A stretch of 64,000 nucleotides of DNA, taken from assembly GCF_042661025.1 (NCBI RefSeq), contig NZ_JBHSWH010000001.1, positions 3,720,001 to 3,784,000 of the forward strand. The letters run 5' to 3'. Below the pieces are notes generated by a model. The model was not told the origin of the DNA. It saw only the letters and a program-made list of their open reading frames with translations, and ran no database searches. Both the position numbers and the translations under genes were made by a program. This DNA is from Flexivirga alba. Lineage in GTDB: Bacteria; Actinomycetota; Actinomycetes; Actinomycetales; Dermatophilaceae. This document shows, piece by piece, positions 50,603 through 62,382 of this stretch; position 1 is the stretch's first letter, and the number at the start of each line of letters is the position of its first letter.

Positions 50603-51804
50603 TCAGTCCTCCAACACGCTCAGGCCGGGCAGGGTCTTGCCCTCCAGGAATTCCAGGCTCGCACCGCCACCGGTCGAGATGTGCCCGAAGTCGTCGTCCG
50701 CGAAGCCGAGCTGACGAACGGCCGCAGCCGAGTCGCCGCCGCCGACAACGGTGAGCGCACCGGCCTTGGTGACATCGGCCAGCGCCTGCGCGAGGACCTT
50801 GGTCCCGTCGGCATACGGCGCCATCTCGAACGCGCCCATCGGGCCGTTCCAGAAGACCGTCCTGGCGCTGCCGATCGCGTCGGCGAATGCCTTCGCCGAC
50901 TCCGGGCCGATGTCCAGACCCATCCAGTCGGCCGGTATGGCGTCCGCCGCCACGACCTCGTGGTCGGCGTCGGCCGAGAACTCGGTGGCCGCAACCACAT
51001 CGGTCGGCAGCACAATCTTGACGCCGCGATTCTCGGCCTCGGCCAGGTAACCCTTGACCCGGCCGATCTGGTCTTGTTCGAGGAGGCTCTTGCCGACCTC
51101 GTAGCCCTGCGCCGCCAGGAAGGTGAAGACCATGCCACCACCGATCAGCAGCATGTCGGCCTTGCCCAGGAGGTTCTCAATCACTCCGAGCTTGTCGCTG
51201 ACCTTCGCACCGCCGAGCACAACGGCATACGGGCGCTGCGGTGACATCGTCAGCCGGCGCAACACACCGACCTCAGTCTCGACGAGGCCACCCGCTGCCT
51301 GCGGCAACCGCTCGGCGATGTCGTAGACGCTGGCCTGCTTGCGGTGCACGACGCCGAACCCGTCGGAGACGTAGGCGTCGGCCAGATGACTCAGCTCGTC
51401 GGCGAACGCGCCACGCTCGGCGTCGTCCTTGCTGGTCTCCCCGGGTTGAACCGGAGGTTCTCCAAGAGCGCGACCTCACCCTTGTGCAGCTTGTCGACGG
51501 TTTCGTTCGCGGACTCCCCCACCGTGTCGGTGGCGAACAGCACTGGGAAACCCAGCAGTTCGGAGAGCCGGTCGGCCACCGGCCGCAAGGAGAACTTGGG
51601 GTCGGGCGTGCCCTTGGGCCGGCCCAGGTGCGCGCACACGACGACCCGGGCACCCGCGTCGGCCAGCTTCTTGATGGTCGGCACCGACGCACGAACACGT
51701 CCGTCGTCGGTGATCTCACCGGCGTCATTCAGTGGGACGTTGAGGTCGCTGCGGACCAGCACGGTCTTGCCGGACAGGTTGCCCAGGTCGTCGATCGTTC
51801 GCAT
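50603..51804 (-). CDS. pgk: Phosphoglycerate kinase (frame interrupted)
   Basis: Transfers phosphate between 1,3-bisphosphoglycerate and ADP. First frame: MRTIDDLGNLSGKTVLVRSDLNVPLND, AHLGRPKGTPDPKFSL, EVALLENLRFNPG. It then shifts at a four-C run (51439-51442 plus strand). The second frame continues DAYVSDGFGVVHRKQASVYD, PYAVVLGGAKVSDKLGVI, FWNGPMGAFEM and LTVVGGGDSAAAVRQLG. One extra G on the coding strand restores about 400 residues. ATG 51804. Probably a sequence error; gap lies just upstream. Confidence 0.92.
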
Positions 51805-51809
51805 GGTGC

Positions 51810-52805
<996 letters not shown>

Positions 52806-52935
52806 GGGCGACTCATCCCTTTCTGTTGGTCAGGTGATGTGCGTCTGAGGCGGTGCCGGAACTGGCACCCACCGGAGCGACACCACCGACCCTATTTGAT
52901 GACGCGCGCCGGCAGGAACGCGTCCTGCCGAATGG

Positions 52936-53916
52936 TCACTGATCGAGCATGTCTGCCGTCAGCGCAGCCTCGGTGTTGGGTATGCCGAGGTCGCTGGCGC
53001 GCTTGTCGGCCATCGCCAGCAAGCGTCGGATGCGACCGGCCACGGCGTCCTTGGTCATCGGCGGATCCGCCTTCTGACCGAGCTCTTCCAGGCTGGCCTC
53101 CTTGTGGGTCAGCCGCAGTCGGCCGGCTTCGGCCAAGTGGTCCGGCACTTCGTCGGCGAGGATCTCCAGCGCACGCTCGACGCGGCTGCCGGCCTGGACC
53201 GCGGCCTCGACCGAGCGACGCAGGTTGGCGTCGTCGAAGTTGGCGAGCCGGTTGGCTGTCGCACGCACCTCGCGGCGCATCCGCCGCTCCTCCCACGCCA
53301 TGAACGCGTCGGTTGCGCCCAGCCGGGTGAGCATCACGCCGATGGCGTCACCGTCGCGTATGACGACCCGGTCGACACCGCGCACGTCACGCGCCTTGGA
53401 CTGGACACCCAGCCGGCGGGCAGCTCCGACGAGCGCCAGCGCGGCTTCCTGCCCCGGGCAGGTGACCTCCATCGACGACGAGCGGCCCGGCTCGGTGAGC
53501 GAGCCGTGCGCGAGGAAGGCACCACGCCAGGCGGCTTCGGAGTCACAGATCGAGCCATTGACGACGCGCGGCGGCAGGCCACGTACCGGCCGGCCGCGAT
53601 GGTCGATCAGGCCGGTCTGCCGGGCGAGTGCTTCACCGTCCTGCGCCACCCGCACGATGTAACGGCTGCCGCGTCGCAGCCCGCCGCCACTCATCACCAG
53701 CACCTGCGGAGTCTGGCTGTAGAGATCGGCGATCGCCTGGCGCAGCCTGCGCGCCGCCGCTGCCGTGTCCAGCTCAGCCTCGATGACGATCCGGCCACCG
53801 ATGATGTGCAGACCGCCCGCGAACCGCAGCATCGCCGAAATCTCTGCCTTGCGGCAGCACGTTTTCGTGACGACATGTCTGCTGAGTTCGTCCTTGACGG
53901 CTGCGGTCATCGACAT
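52936..53916 (-). CDS. whiA: WhiA regulator
   Basis: 326-residue DNA-binding protein; in streptomycetes it governs sporulation division with WhiB, and it is conserved in non-sporulating actinobacteria. Seen: MTAAVKDELSRHVVTKTCCRKAEISAMLRFAGGLHI, an N-terminal homing-endonuclease-like domain (AAWRGAFLAHGSLTEPG, YVIRDGDAIGVMLTRLGA-type segments), then C-terminal RRSVEAAVQAGSRVERALEILADEVPDHLAEAGRLRL with the HTH. It follows yvcK and rapZ. Confidence 0.95.
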   Translation of the reverse strand: MSMTAAVKDELSRHVVTKTCCRKAEISAMLRFAGGLHIIGGRIVIEAELDTAAAARRLRQAIADLYSQTPQVLVMSGGGLRRGSRYIVRVAQDGEALARQTGLIDHRGRPVRGLPPRVVNGSICDSEAAWRGAFLAHGSLTEPGRSSSMEVTCPGQEAALALVGAARRLGVQSKARDVRGVDRVVIRDGDAIGVMLTRLGATDAFMAWEERRMRREVRATANRLANFDDANLRRSVEAAVQAGSRVERALEILADEVPDHLAEAGRLRLTHKEASLEELGQKADPPMTKDAVAGRIRRLLAMADKRASDLGIPNTEAALTADMLDQ

Positions 53917-53997
53917 GTCGTTTCAGTTCCTAATGCAGTGATTCAAACAGAGCCCGTGCGGTCTGCACATGCTACGTGGCGCGGCGACGCGAACCCG

Positions 53998-54941
53998 TCA
54001 CTCCACCACATCACGATATGCCGCTGCCAGGCGCAAGGTGTCGTGCGCGCCCGGTCGATCAGAGTCTGCCACGTCCGCGAAAACTACTTCCGCGCCTAGT
54101 GATTGGGCAGTGGAACGCAATTGGTCTCCCCGTCGAGCACCACTGTCGGGTCGGCGAGAACGACATCGAGATGCAACTCGGGTGCGTGCGCGGCCAGCAC
54201 TTCGAGGTGATCGGAGGCGCTGAAGCCGGTGGTCTCACCGGTGTCCATGACCATGTTGAGGGTGAGCATCCGCTTGGCGGTGGTGTGCACCAGCGCCTCT
54301 CGCAGGTCGGGCACGAGCAGGTGTGGCATCACCGAGGTGAACCACGAGCCCGGGCCCAGGATCACCCAGTCTGCGTCATACACGGCTTCGACAGCCTCCT
54401 GGCAGGCCAGCGGCGGGTCGGGGTTGAGTCGTACGCCGAGGACACGACCCGGTGTCGAGGCGACCTCGACCTGGCCACGGATCTCGGTGACCTCGTCCGG
54501 TTGCTCCGGGTCGGCGCCCAGCACGCTGGCTTCGATGCGTAGTGGCTCGGCGGCCATCGGCAGCACGCGGCCACGTGCACCCAGCAGCCGACCGACGAGG
54601 TCGAGTCCGGCGATGGGTTCGCCGAGCAGATCCCACAGCGACGCGATGATGAGATTGCCCAGGGAGTGCCCACCGAGCGGTCCCTCGCCCGCGAACCGAT
54701 GTTGCAACGCGTCGGCCCACTGCAGGCCCCACTCGGAGTTGTCACAGAGCGCGGCGAGTGCCATCCGTAGGTCACCGGGCGGCAGGATGTCGAACTCCTC
54801 CCGCAGCCTACCGCTGGAGCCGCCGTCGTCGGCGACCGTCACGATCGCGGTGATCTTGTCGGTGACCAACTGGAGGGCCTGCAGGGATGCGAAGAGTCCG
54901 TGACCGCCACCGAGTGCGGCGACGGCAGGTCGGCGCGGCAT
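53998..54941 (-). CDS. yvcK: YvcK/CofD-like protein (frame interrupted near the end)
   Basis: UDP-sugar-binding regulator of cell-wall and central metabolism (YvcK/GlmR/CuvA family). Seen: VAALGGGHGLFASLQAL, VTVADDGGSSGRLREEFDILPPGDLRMALAAL, GHSLGNLIIASL, DADWVILGPGSWFTSVMPHLLV and TLNMVMDTGETTGFSA. In the unmodified sequence it stops at 54096 after 281 residues. One extra G at the four-base run 54128-54131 lets it continue GGDQLRSTAQSLGAEVVFAD...DTLRLAAAYRDVVE to a stop at 53998. That gives 314 residues, the usual length. Confidence 0.9.
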
Positions 54942-54942
54942 G

Positions 54943-55842
54943 CTATTCGCGCCCCAGATCGCGGTGCACGACGAGTGACTTCACGTCGCGGGAGTTGAGC
55001 CGGTCGGCCAGCGCCTCGGCCATCGCGACCGAACGATGCTTGCCGCCGGTGCAGCCGACTGCGAGGGTGACATAGCTACGGCCCTCACGCAGGTATCCCG
55101 CGGTCATCGGCTCCAGCAGGCTGAGCGTGCGGTCGAGGAACTCCTTGGCACCGGGCTGCGCCAGGACATAGTCGGCGACGATCGACTCCTGACCGGTGTG
55201 CGGCCGAAGTTGCGGATTCCAGAAGGGATTGGGCAAGAAACGCATGTCGAAGACGAGGTCGGCATCCAGCGGAATGCCGTACTTGAAACCGAACGACATG
55301 ACGGCGATGCGCAGCGCCGGGCCGTCGTCTCCCCCGACGAACTCGCGGACCTTGCTGCTGAGCTGGTGGACGTTGAGCCCGCTGGTGTCGATCAGGATGT
55401 CGGCGGTCGCGCGCAGGTCACGCAGCGCTTCGCGCTCCTCCTGTATGCCGTCCAGGAGGCGTCCCTCCGCCTGCAGCGGGTGCGGCCGGCGCACGGACTC
55501 GAAGCGCCGCACGAGGGCCTCGTCGGTGGCGTCCATGAAGATGACCGTCGGGCGCCATCCTTCGTCCCGCAGGTGATCCAGGCCTTCGCGGAAGTCGGTG
55601 AAGAACTCCCGGGACCGGACGTCGACGACGGCTGCGAGCTTCGGCACGGACTCGCGGTTCTCGATGCCCTGTTTGGCCAGCAGATCGGCCATCGCCACCA
55701 GCAACTGTGGCGGCAGGTTGTCGATGACGTACCAGCCCCGGTCCTCCAGCACGTTGGCCGCGGTGGTGCGGCCGGCGCCGCTCATGCCGGTGACAACGAT
55801 GAGCTCCGGCGCCAGCTCCGGGGACTCCTCCACGTCGTTCAT
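54943..55842 (-). CDS. rapZ: RapZ-family nucleotide-binding protein
   Basis: 299 residues. RapZ in E. coli guides decay of the GlmZ RNA; actinobacterial roles are less clear. Seen: Walker A-like GMSGAGRTTAANVLEDRGWYVIDNLPPQLL, where the usual Lys is Arg as is common in actinobacterial members; VFMDATDEALVRRFESVRRPHPL; ILIDTSGLNVHQL; FGFKYGIPLDADLVFDMRFLPNPFW and the C-terminal IGCTGGKHRS-type segment AVGCTGGKHRSVAMAE. One base from yvcK and overlapping uvrC (ATGA). Confidence 0.95.
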   Translation of the reverse strand: MNDVEESPELAPELIVVTGMSGAGRTTAANVLEDRGWYVIDNLPPQLLVAMADLLAKQGIENRESVPKLAAVVDVRSREFFTDFREGLDHLRDEGWRPTVIFMDATDEALVRRFESVRRPHPLQAEGRLLDGIQEEREALRDLRATADILIDTSGLNVHQLSSKVREFVGGDDGPALRIAVMSFGFKYGIPLDADLVFDMRFLPNPFWNPQLRPHTGQESIVADYVLAQPGAKEFLDRTLSLLEPMTAGYLREGRSYVTLAVGCTGGKHRSVAMAEALADRLNSRDVKSLVVHRDLGRE

Positions 55843-57872
55843 CGGGTGGTCTCCTTGTCGTCGAGCTTGTCGTCGAGCACTTCACCGGTCGTGAGGTTGA
55901 CCGCAGGTGTTGTGGCGTCATCCTCTCGCAGGTGTGAATGCACCGTAGCGGCGAGCGTCGGACCGATGCCCGGCACCGCCTCGATCTGCTCGACCGACGC
56001 CGCACGCAACCGCTTGACCGACCCGAATTCACGCAGCAACGTCTTGCGTCGCACCGCACCCAGGCCGGGTATGTCGTCCAGCGCCGACTTGGTCATCGCT
56101 TTGGACCGGCGCTGCCGGTGGAAGGTGATCGCGAAGCGGTGCGCCTCGTCACGGACCCGTTGCAACAGATAGAGCCCATCGCTGGTCCGCGGCAGGATCA
56201 CCGGGAAGTCGTCACCGGGCAGCCAGACCTCCTCCAGTCGCTTCGCCAGGCCGACGACCGCGACGTCGTCGATGCCGAGCATCTCCAGCGCATGGGACGC
56301 GGCATCGACTTGGGGTTTGCCGCCATCGACGACGACGAGCTGCGGCGGGTAGGCGAATCTCTTGGGTTTGCCGGTCATTTCGTCGATCGGACCGCTGCCG
56401 GACCCCGGCTCGTCACCGGCTTCGTCCAGCTCGATGTCGCCTGCATTGTCACGGTCCTGCAAGTAGTGCCGGAAGCGCCGGGTGAGGATCTCGTCCATCG
56501 CCGCGGTGTCGTCCAGCCGCACGGACCCGTCCTCCTGGGGCGTGCCGCGCACGATGAAGCGGCGGTATTCGCCTTTACGGGGCAGTCCGTCCTCGAAGAC
56601 CACCATCGAGGCGACCACGTTGGTGCCTTGAACGTGGCTGACGTCGAAGCATTCGATCCGTAGCGGTGCCTGCTGGAGCTCGAGCGCGTCCTGCAGGTCC
56701 TGCAAAGCCTGGCTCCGTGCGGTGAGGTCGCCCGCCCGCGCGACCTTGTGCCGAGCCAGCGATTGTTTGGCGTTGCGGTTGACGGTCTCCATCAGCGTCC
56801 GCTTGTCACCACGCTGCGGCATACGCAACTCGACGCGCGACCCGCGGATCTCGCTCAACAACTCGGCCATCGCGTCGGGCTCCGGCGGAAGGGCGGGGAC
56901 GAGGACTTCACGTGGCACGCCCTCGGCCGACTCCCCGCCGTAGACCTGGCCGAGCAGTCGCTCGATGACGTCGGCGAGGCCGAGATCGCCCTCGCTCTGC
57001 TTGTCGACCACCCAGCCGCGCTGGCCCCGGATCCGCCCGCCGCGGACGTGGAAGACCTGCACCGCCGCCTCCAGCTCGTCGTCCTCGATGCCGAAAACAT
57101 CGGCGTCGGTGGCGTCCGGAAGGACGACAGCCGAGCGCTCCAATGCCTTCTCCAGGGCCGCGATGTCGTCACGTCGCCGGGCGGCGGTCTCGAAGTCGAG
57201 ATCGGCACTGGCAGCACGCATTTCGCGTTGCAGGCGCTTGACGAACCGGCCGGTGTTGCCGGCCATGAAGTCACAGAACTCCTCGGCTATCGCGCGGTGC
57301 TCGTCCTCGGTCACCCGACCGACGCACGGAGCCGAGCACTTGTCGATGTAGCCGAGCAGGCACGGCCGCCCGACCTGTCCCGCCCGCTTGAACACGCCGC
57401 TGCTGCAGGTGCGCACCGGGAAGACACGCAGCAACTGATCGAGGGTCTCGCGGATCGCCCAGGCGTGTGCGTAGGGCCCGAAGTAGCGGGTGCCCTTGCG
57501 CTTGGAGCCGCGCATGACCTGAGCCCGCGGGAACTCCTCGCCCATGGTCACCGCGAGATACGGGTAGGACTTGTCGTCGCGGTACTTGACGTTGAAGCGC
57601 GGGTCGAACTCCTTGATCCAGGAGTATTCGAGCTGCAGCGCCTCGACCTCGTTGCGCACCACGGTCCACTCGACGCTCGCGCCGGTCGTGACCATCGTCC
57701 TGGTGCGCGGGTGCAGCGCCGCGATGTCCTGGAAGTATGACGACAATCGGCTGCGCAGCGACTTGGCCTTGCCGACATAAATGACCCGGCCGTCCTTGTC
57801 GCGGAACTTGTAGACGCCAGGATCGACCGGGATCTCCCCGGGCTTGGGGCGGTAGGTCGACGGATCAGCCAC
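55839..57872 (-). CDS. uvrC: Excinuclease ABC subunit UvrC
   Basis: 677 residues; makes both incisions in nucleotide excision repair. Seen: GIY-YIG domain PGVYKFRDKDGRVIYVGKAKSLRSRLSSYF, Cys-rich CSSGVFKRAGQVGRPCLLGYIDKCSAPC, UVR region RLQREMRAASADLDFETAARRRDDIAAL, RNase H-like endonuclease part IECFDVSHVQGTNVVASMVVFEDGLP, and tandem helix-hairpin-helix DDIPGLGAVRRKTLLREFGSV...VEQIEAVPGIGPTLAATV. Its stop overlaps the rapZ start. Confidence 0.96.
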   Translation of the reverse strand: MADPSTYRPKPGEIPVDPGVYKFRDKDGRVIYVGKAKSLRSRLSSYFQDIAALHPRTRTMVTTGASVEWTVVRNEVEALQLEYSWIKEFDPRFNVKYRDDKSYPYLAVTMGEEFPRAQVMRGSKRKGTRYFGPYAHAWAIRETLDQLLRVFPVRTCSSGVFKRAGQVGRPCLLGYIDKCSAPCVGRVTEDEHRAIAEEFCDFMAGNTGRFVKRLQREMRAASADLDFETAARRRDDIAALEKALERSAVVLPDATDADVFGIEDDELEAAVQVFHVRGGRIRGQRGWVVDKQSEGDLGLADVIERLLGQVYGGESAEGVPREVLVPALPPEPDAMAELLSEIRGSRVELRMPQRGDKRTLMETVNRNAKQSLARHKVARAGDLTARSQALQDLQDALELQQAPLRIECFDVSHVQGTNVVASMVVFEDGLPRKGEYRRFIVRGTPQEDGSVRLDDTAAMDEILTRRFRHYLQDRDNAGDIELDEAGDEPGSGSGPIDEMTGKPKRFAYPPQLVVVDGGKPQVDAASHALEMLGIDDVAVVGLAKRLEEVWLPGDDFPVILPRTSDGLYLLQRVRDEAHRFAITFHRQRRSKAMTKSALDDIPGLGAVRRKTLLREFGSVKRLRAASVEQIEAVPGIGPTLAATVHSHLREDDATTPAVNLTTGEVLDDKLDDKETTR

Positions 57873-57940
57873 GACTCCACTCTATGGACCGGCCCCGACA
57901 CTCCCGCACCCCAGGTGTGAGGGCATTCGGGATGAAGGGG

Positions 57941-58432
57941 TCAGCTGACGATGACTTGGGAGCCCTTGACCGTGGCGGTCATCGGGGTCAGGGGTTTGGT
58001 CGCCGGACCTTGTTTCACCGAGCCGTCCTTGGTGCTGAACTGACTGCCGTGGCACGGGCAACTGATGGTGTCGCCGCTGACCTGGGTAACGGGGCAACCC
58101 TGGTGGGTGCAGATGTAGCTGAAGGCCTTGAACTCGCCCGTGGCCGGCTGTGTGACGACCGCCTTGAGGTCGTTGTCGATGATGCCGCTGCCGACCGGCA
58201 CCTTGGATGTCGCAACGCCTTGCCCGGAAGCCGTCGCATGTGTCGCACCGCCACCGGCGGCGCCGGCCGCTGGTTGGCTCGCACCCGACGATCCGCTCGA
58301 GCCGCCGCATGCGGCCAGGGCTCCGGCTGCGGCCACGGCCCCGCCCGCCAGGCCCGCGGAGCGCAGGACCGTCCGGCGATCGGTGCCTGTCGGCAGTGCT
58401 GTTTCGGAGGCCTCGGTGTTGTCCGTAGTCAT
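57941..58432 (-). CDS. Tat-exported Rieske [2Fe-2S] lipoprotein
   Basis: 163 residues. ATG 58432 (MTTDNTEASETALP). Seen: twin-arginine signal with TDRRTVLRSAGLAGGAVAAAGALAAC, the Cys forming a lipobox; a Gly/Ser/Ala linker; the Rieske site YICTHQGCPV (C-x-H) and SCPCHGSQFST (C-x2-H); then DGSVKQGPATKPL. It is likely anchored outside the membrane in an electron-transfer chain; the partner is unknown. It lies between uvrC and uvrA without functional linkage. Confidence 0.9.
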   Translation of the reverse strand: MTTDNTEASETALPTGTDRRTVLRSAGLAGGAVAAAGALAACGGSSGSSGASQPAAGAAGGGATHATASGQGVATSKVPVGSGIIDNDLKAVVTQPATGEFKAFSYICTHQGCPVTQVSGDTISCPCHGSQFSTKDGSVKQGPATKPLTPMTATVKGSQVIVS

Positions 58433-58503
58433 GCCCACCAGCATGCAGTCGTTGAATGATCAATAGGTGACCGGGCTCTGTGGACTTGCTGTGCAAGCGG
58501 TGA

Positions 58504-61500
58504 TTATTTCGACCTTGCTGCGCGGCCGACCGGCTTGCTTCGTGTCGCCTTCGCGGTGGCCGCGGGCTTCGCCGACTTCGCTGTTGCTGCCGCCGTGCGC
58601 TTTCGCGTCGCCGCCTTCTTTGTCGTGGCCGTCTTGGCCGTCGTCTTCTTGGTCGTCGTCTTCTTGGTCGTCGCCTTCGTGGCAGCAGGCTTGCCACTGC
58701 GCGCCGTTTGAGAGGGACGCTCGGCGCGGGTGGACTTCGCGAGCAGCGGACCGAGGTATTGCCCGGTGTAACTATCAGCGACCTCGGCGACGTCCTCCGG
58801 CGTGCCAGTGGCAACGACTGTCCCGCCGCGGTAACCGCCTTCGGGACCCATGTCGACGATCCAGTCGGCGGACTTGATCACGTCGAGGTTGTGCTCGATG
58901 ACGATCACGGTGTTGCCCTTGTCGACCAGACCCTGCAGCACCCCGAGCAGCTTGCGGATGTCCTCGAAGTGCAGGCCCGTCGTCGGCTCGTCGAGAACGT
59001 AGATCGTTCGGCCGGTCGACCGCTTCTGCAACTCCGCTGCGAGCTTGACGCGCTGGGCCTCCCCACCGGACAGCGTCGGCGCCGGCTGCCCGAGTCGCAC
59101 ATAACCGAGCCCGACATCGACCAGGGTGTTCATGTGCCGCGCGATCGCCGGCACCGCCGCGAAGAAGTCCTTGGCCTCCTCGATCGGCATGTTGAGCACG
59201 TCGGCGATCGTCTTGCCCTTGAAGTGGACTTCGAGCGTCTCCCGGTTGTAGCGCGCGCCGTGGCACACCTCGCACGGGACGTAGACGTCCGGCAGGAAGT
59301 TCATCTCGATCTTCAGCGTTCCGTCACCGCTGCACGCCTCGCAGCGACCGCCCTTGACGTTGAACGAGAAGCGTCCCGGCTGGTAGCCGCGGACCTTCGC
59401 CTCGGTGGTCTCGGCGAACAACTTGCGGACACTGTCGAAGACCCCGGTGTAGGTCGCCGGGTTGCTTCGTGGTGTCCGGCCGATCGGACCCTGGTCGACG
59501 TGCACGACCTTGTCGAGGTGGTCGAGGCCCTCGACCGTCCGGTGCCGGCCGGGCACGTGCCGGGCGCCGTTGAGCTGGTTGGCCAGCACGTTGTAGAGGA
59601 TCGCGTTGACCAGCGTCGACTTACCGGAACCCGAAACACCAGTGACCGCAACCAGATTGCCGAGGGGTATGGCGACATCGACGTCCTGCAGGTTGTGCTC
59701 GCGAGCACCGCGCACGACGATCTCTCGGCCGTCCTGCGGCCGTCGGATCGCGGGGGTGAGAATCTCGCGCCGGCCCGACAAATAGGCGCCGGTGATCGAG
59801 TCAGGCTGGTCGAGCAATCCCTTGACCGGGCCGGAGTAGACGACGTTGCCACCGTGCTCCCCGCGCCCGGGCCGATGTCGACCACCCAGTCGGCGGTGGC
59901 GATGGTGTCCTCGTCGTGCTCGACGACGATCAGCGTGTTGCCGAGGTCGCGCAGCCGGGTCAGCGTCTCAACCAGCCGGTGGTTGTCGCGCTGGTGCAAC
60001 CCGATCGACGGCTCGTCCAACACATACAGGACTCCGACCAGGCCGGAGCCGATCTGGGTCGCCAGCCGGATGCGCTGTGCCTCGCCGCCGGACAATGTCG
60101 CCGCCGGCCGGTCCAGGGACAGGTAGTCGAGCCCGACGTCGAGCAGGAACCCCAGCCGCGCGTCGACCTCGCGGATCACCCGCTCGGCGATCTGCCGCTC
60201 CCGCGGCGTGAAGTCGACCGTCTCGAGGAACCCGGCTGACTGCGAGATCGGCAACGCGCACACCTCTGCGATGGAGCGGCCGCCGATCGTCACGGCCAAC
60301 GACTCGGGCTTGAGTCGTGCACCGTTGCACACGGGGCACGGGACCTCGCGCATGTAGCCCTCGTAACGGTCCCGGCTCCAGTCCGACTCAGTCTCCTGAT
60401 GCCGACGCTTGACGAACGGGACCACACCTTCGAAGCCGGTCGAGTAGCTGCGTTCGCGGCCGTAACGGTTGCGGTATTGGACGTGCACCTTGTGGTTCTT
60501 GCCGTAGAGCAGCGACTCCTTGGCTCGCTCCGGCAGTGCGCGCCAGGGCATGTCGAGGGAGAACTTCTGCTCCTCCCCCAAGGCACCGATGACTCGCAGG
60601 AAGTAGTCCGAGGACTGGGCACCCTGCGCCCAGGGCAGGATCGCGCCCTCTCGGATCGTCTTGTCCTGGTCTGGGATCAACAGGTCGACGTCGACTTCGA
60701 GCTCGGTGCCGATGCCGGTGCACGCAGGGCAGGCGCCGAACGGACTGTTGAAGGAGAACGAGCGCGGCTCGATCTCATCCATCGACAGCGGGTGCTCGTT
60801 GGGGCAGGCCATCTTCTCGGAGAACCGGCGCTCACGCGTCGGGTCGTCGGCGTCCAGGTCGACCATGTCCACCAGCAGCACTCCACCGGCCAGGCCGAGC
60901 GCGGTCTCGACCGAGTCGGTCAGCCGCTGCTTGCCCGAGGTGTCGCCCTCCTTGGCAACCAACCGGTCGACGACGACCTCGATGGTGTGCTTCTTCTGCT
61001 TGGCCAGCTTCGGCGGCTCGGTCAGCGTGACGACCTCGCCATCGACCCGCGCACGGGAGTAGCCCTTGGCCTGCAGCTCGGCGAACAGCTCGAGATATTC
61101 GCCCTTGCGGGAGCGCACCACCGGTGCCAGCACCTGATAGCGCGTCCGGTCCGGGAGCGTCAGCAACTGGTCGACGATCTGCTGCGGAGTCTGCCGGCCG
61201 ACCGGCTCGCCGCAGACCGGGCAGTGCGGGCGACCGGCCCGCGCGAACAGCAGGCGCAGGTAGTCGTAGACCTCGGTGATGGTGCCGACGGTCGACCGCG
61301 GGTTGCGGTTGGTCGACTTCTGGTCGATCGAGACCGCCGGCGACAAGCCCTCGATGAAGTCGACGTCCGGCTTGTCCATCTGCCCCAGGAACTGCCGGGC
61401 GTATGCCGAGAGGACTCGACATACCGCCGCTGCCCCTCGGCGAAGATCGTGTCGAAGGCCAGCGACGACTTGCCGGACCCGGACAGGCCGGTGAAGACGA

Positions 61501-61621
61501 CAAGGGCGTCCCGCGGAATGTCGATGGAGATGTTGCGAAGATTGTGCTCGCGGGCGCCACGCACCCGAAGGTGGTCGTGACCTCGGTTTGCTGGCACGGT
61601 GAGAGATGTCGACGAAGGCAC
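58504..61621 (-). CDS. uvrA: Excinuclease ABC subunit UvrA (two frame interruptions)
   Basis: DNA-damage sensor of nucleotide excision repair, restored length about 1039 residues. N-terminal frame: RVRGAREHNLRNISIDIPRD and GLSGSGKSSLAFDTIFAEGQRRYVES. Middle frame from SAYARQFLGQMDKPDVDFIEGLSPAVSID through zinc motif CPVCGEPV, CPVCNGARLKPE and VVEHDEDTIATADWVVDIGPGAG. Last frame: LDQPDSITGAYLSGR, GVSGSGKSTLVNAIL, CEACSGDG and TLSGGEAQRVKLAAEL. Breaks are at 61412-61413 and 59859-59862; one missing base each. The final ~80 residues are Ala/Lys/Thr-rich. The start is uncertain; GTG 61621 is the first candidate. Confidence 0.93.
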
Positions 61622-61685
61622 GAAGCCATGCTAGGTCGCACCACCGACAACCCCGAATCAGCGCCCGAACACCGAGGAGAGCCGC

Positions 61686-62351
61686 ATGACCTACGACGGA
61701 CACGTGACACCCGGAGACGCCCCCGCCATACGAGACATCGGGGTCGCCCGGATCAGCAAGATCAGCGTCTCCGACATGCACAACAGCGTCTATCTGGTGA
61801 CCGACGTCGCCACCGGTGACGCCCTGCTGATCGACGCCGCGAACGAGTGGCCCGCCATCAGCGCGATGATCGCCGCCGACGGTGGCCGGGTGACCCACCT
61901 GGCCACTACTCACCGGCACTTCGATCACGTCGGCGCGCTGCCCGAGGCCGCGCACGAGACGGGCGCACAGCTACTCGCCGGCGCGGACGACGCCGACGAT
62001 CTCCCAGTCCCGGTCGACCGCCGCCTGAACGACGGCGACACTCTGCAGGTCGGCGACCTGCAGTTCGACGTCGTCGCGCTGCGTGGGCACACGCCCGGCT
62101 CGATCGCGCTGTCCTTGCGGGGCACCGACGGCACGACCCACCTCTTCACCGGGGACTCGCTCTTCCCGGGCGGCGTCGGTGCGACGAATCACTATGACTA
62201 CCAGTCATTTCCACAACTCATCGACGACGTCGAGCAACGCATCTTCGGACGGTATGACGACAACACGTGGGTCTACCCCGGGCACGGCGACGACACCACG
62301 CTCGCCGCAGAGCGCCCGCATCTCGCGGAGTGGCGGTCCCGGGGGTGGTGA
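61686..62351 (+). CDS. MBL-fold metallo-hydrolase
   Basis: 221-residue zinc hydrolase of the glyoxalase II-like group. Seen: DMHNSVYLVTDVATGDALLIDAANE, metal motif THRHFDHVGAL (HxHxDH), VALRGHTPGSIALSL with the third His, FTGDSLFPGGVG with the bridging Asp, and YPGHGDDTTLAAERP with the last His. Often beside uvrA in actinobacteria. Substrate unknown. The gap to uvrA (64 bp) should hold divergent promoters. Confidence 0.9.
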   Translation: MTYDGHVTPGDAPAIRDIGVARISKISVSDMHNSVYLVTDVATGDALLIDAANEWPAISAMIAADGGRVTHLATTHRHFDHVGALPEAAHETGAQLLAGADDADDLPVPVDRRLNDGDTLQVGDLQFDVVALRGHTPGSIALSLRGTDGTTHLFTGDSLFPGGVGATNHYDYQSFPQLIDDVEQRIFGRYDDNTWVYPGHGDDTTLAAERPHLAEWRSRGW

Positions 62352-62382
62352 ACTCACCGCACGGCCGTGTTTGGATGAGAGC

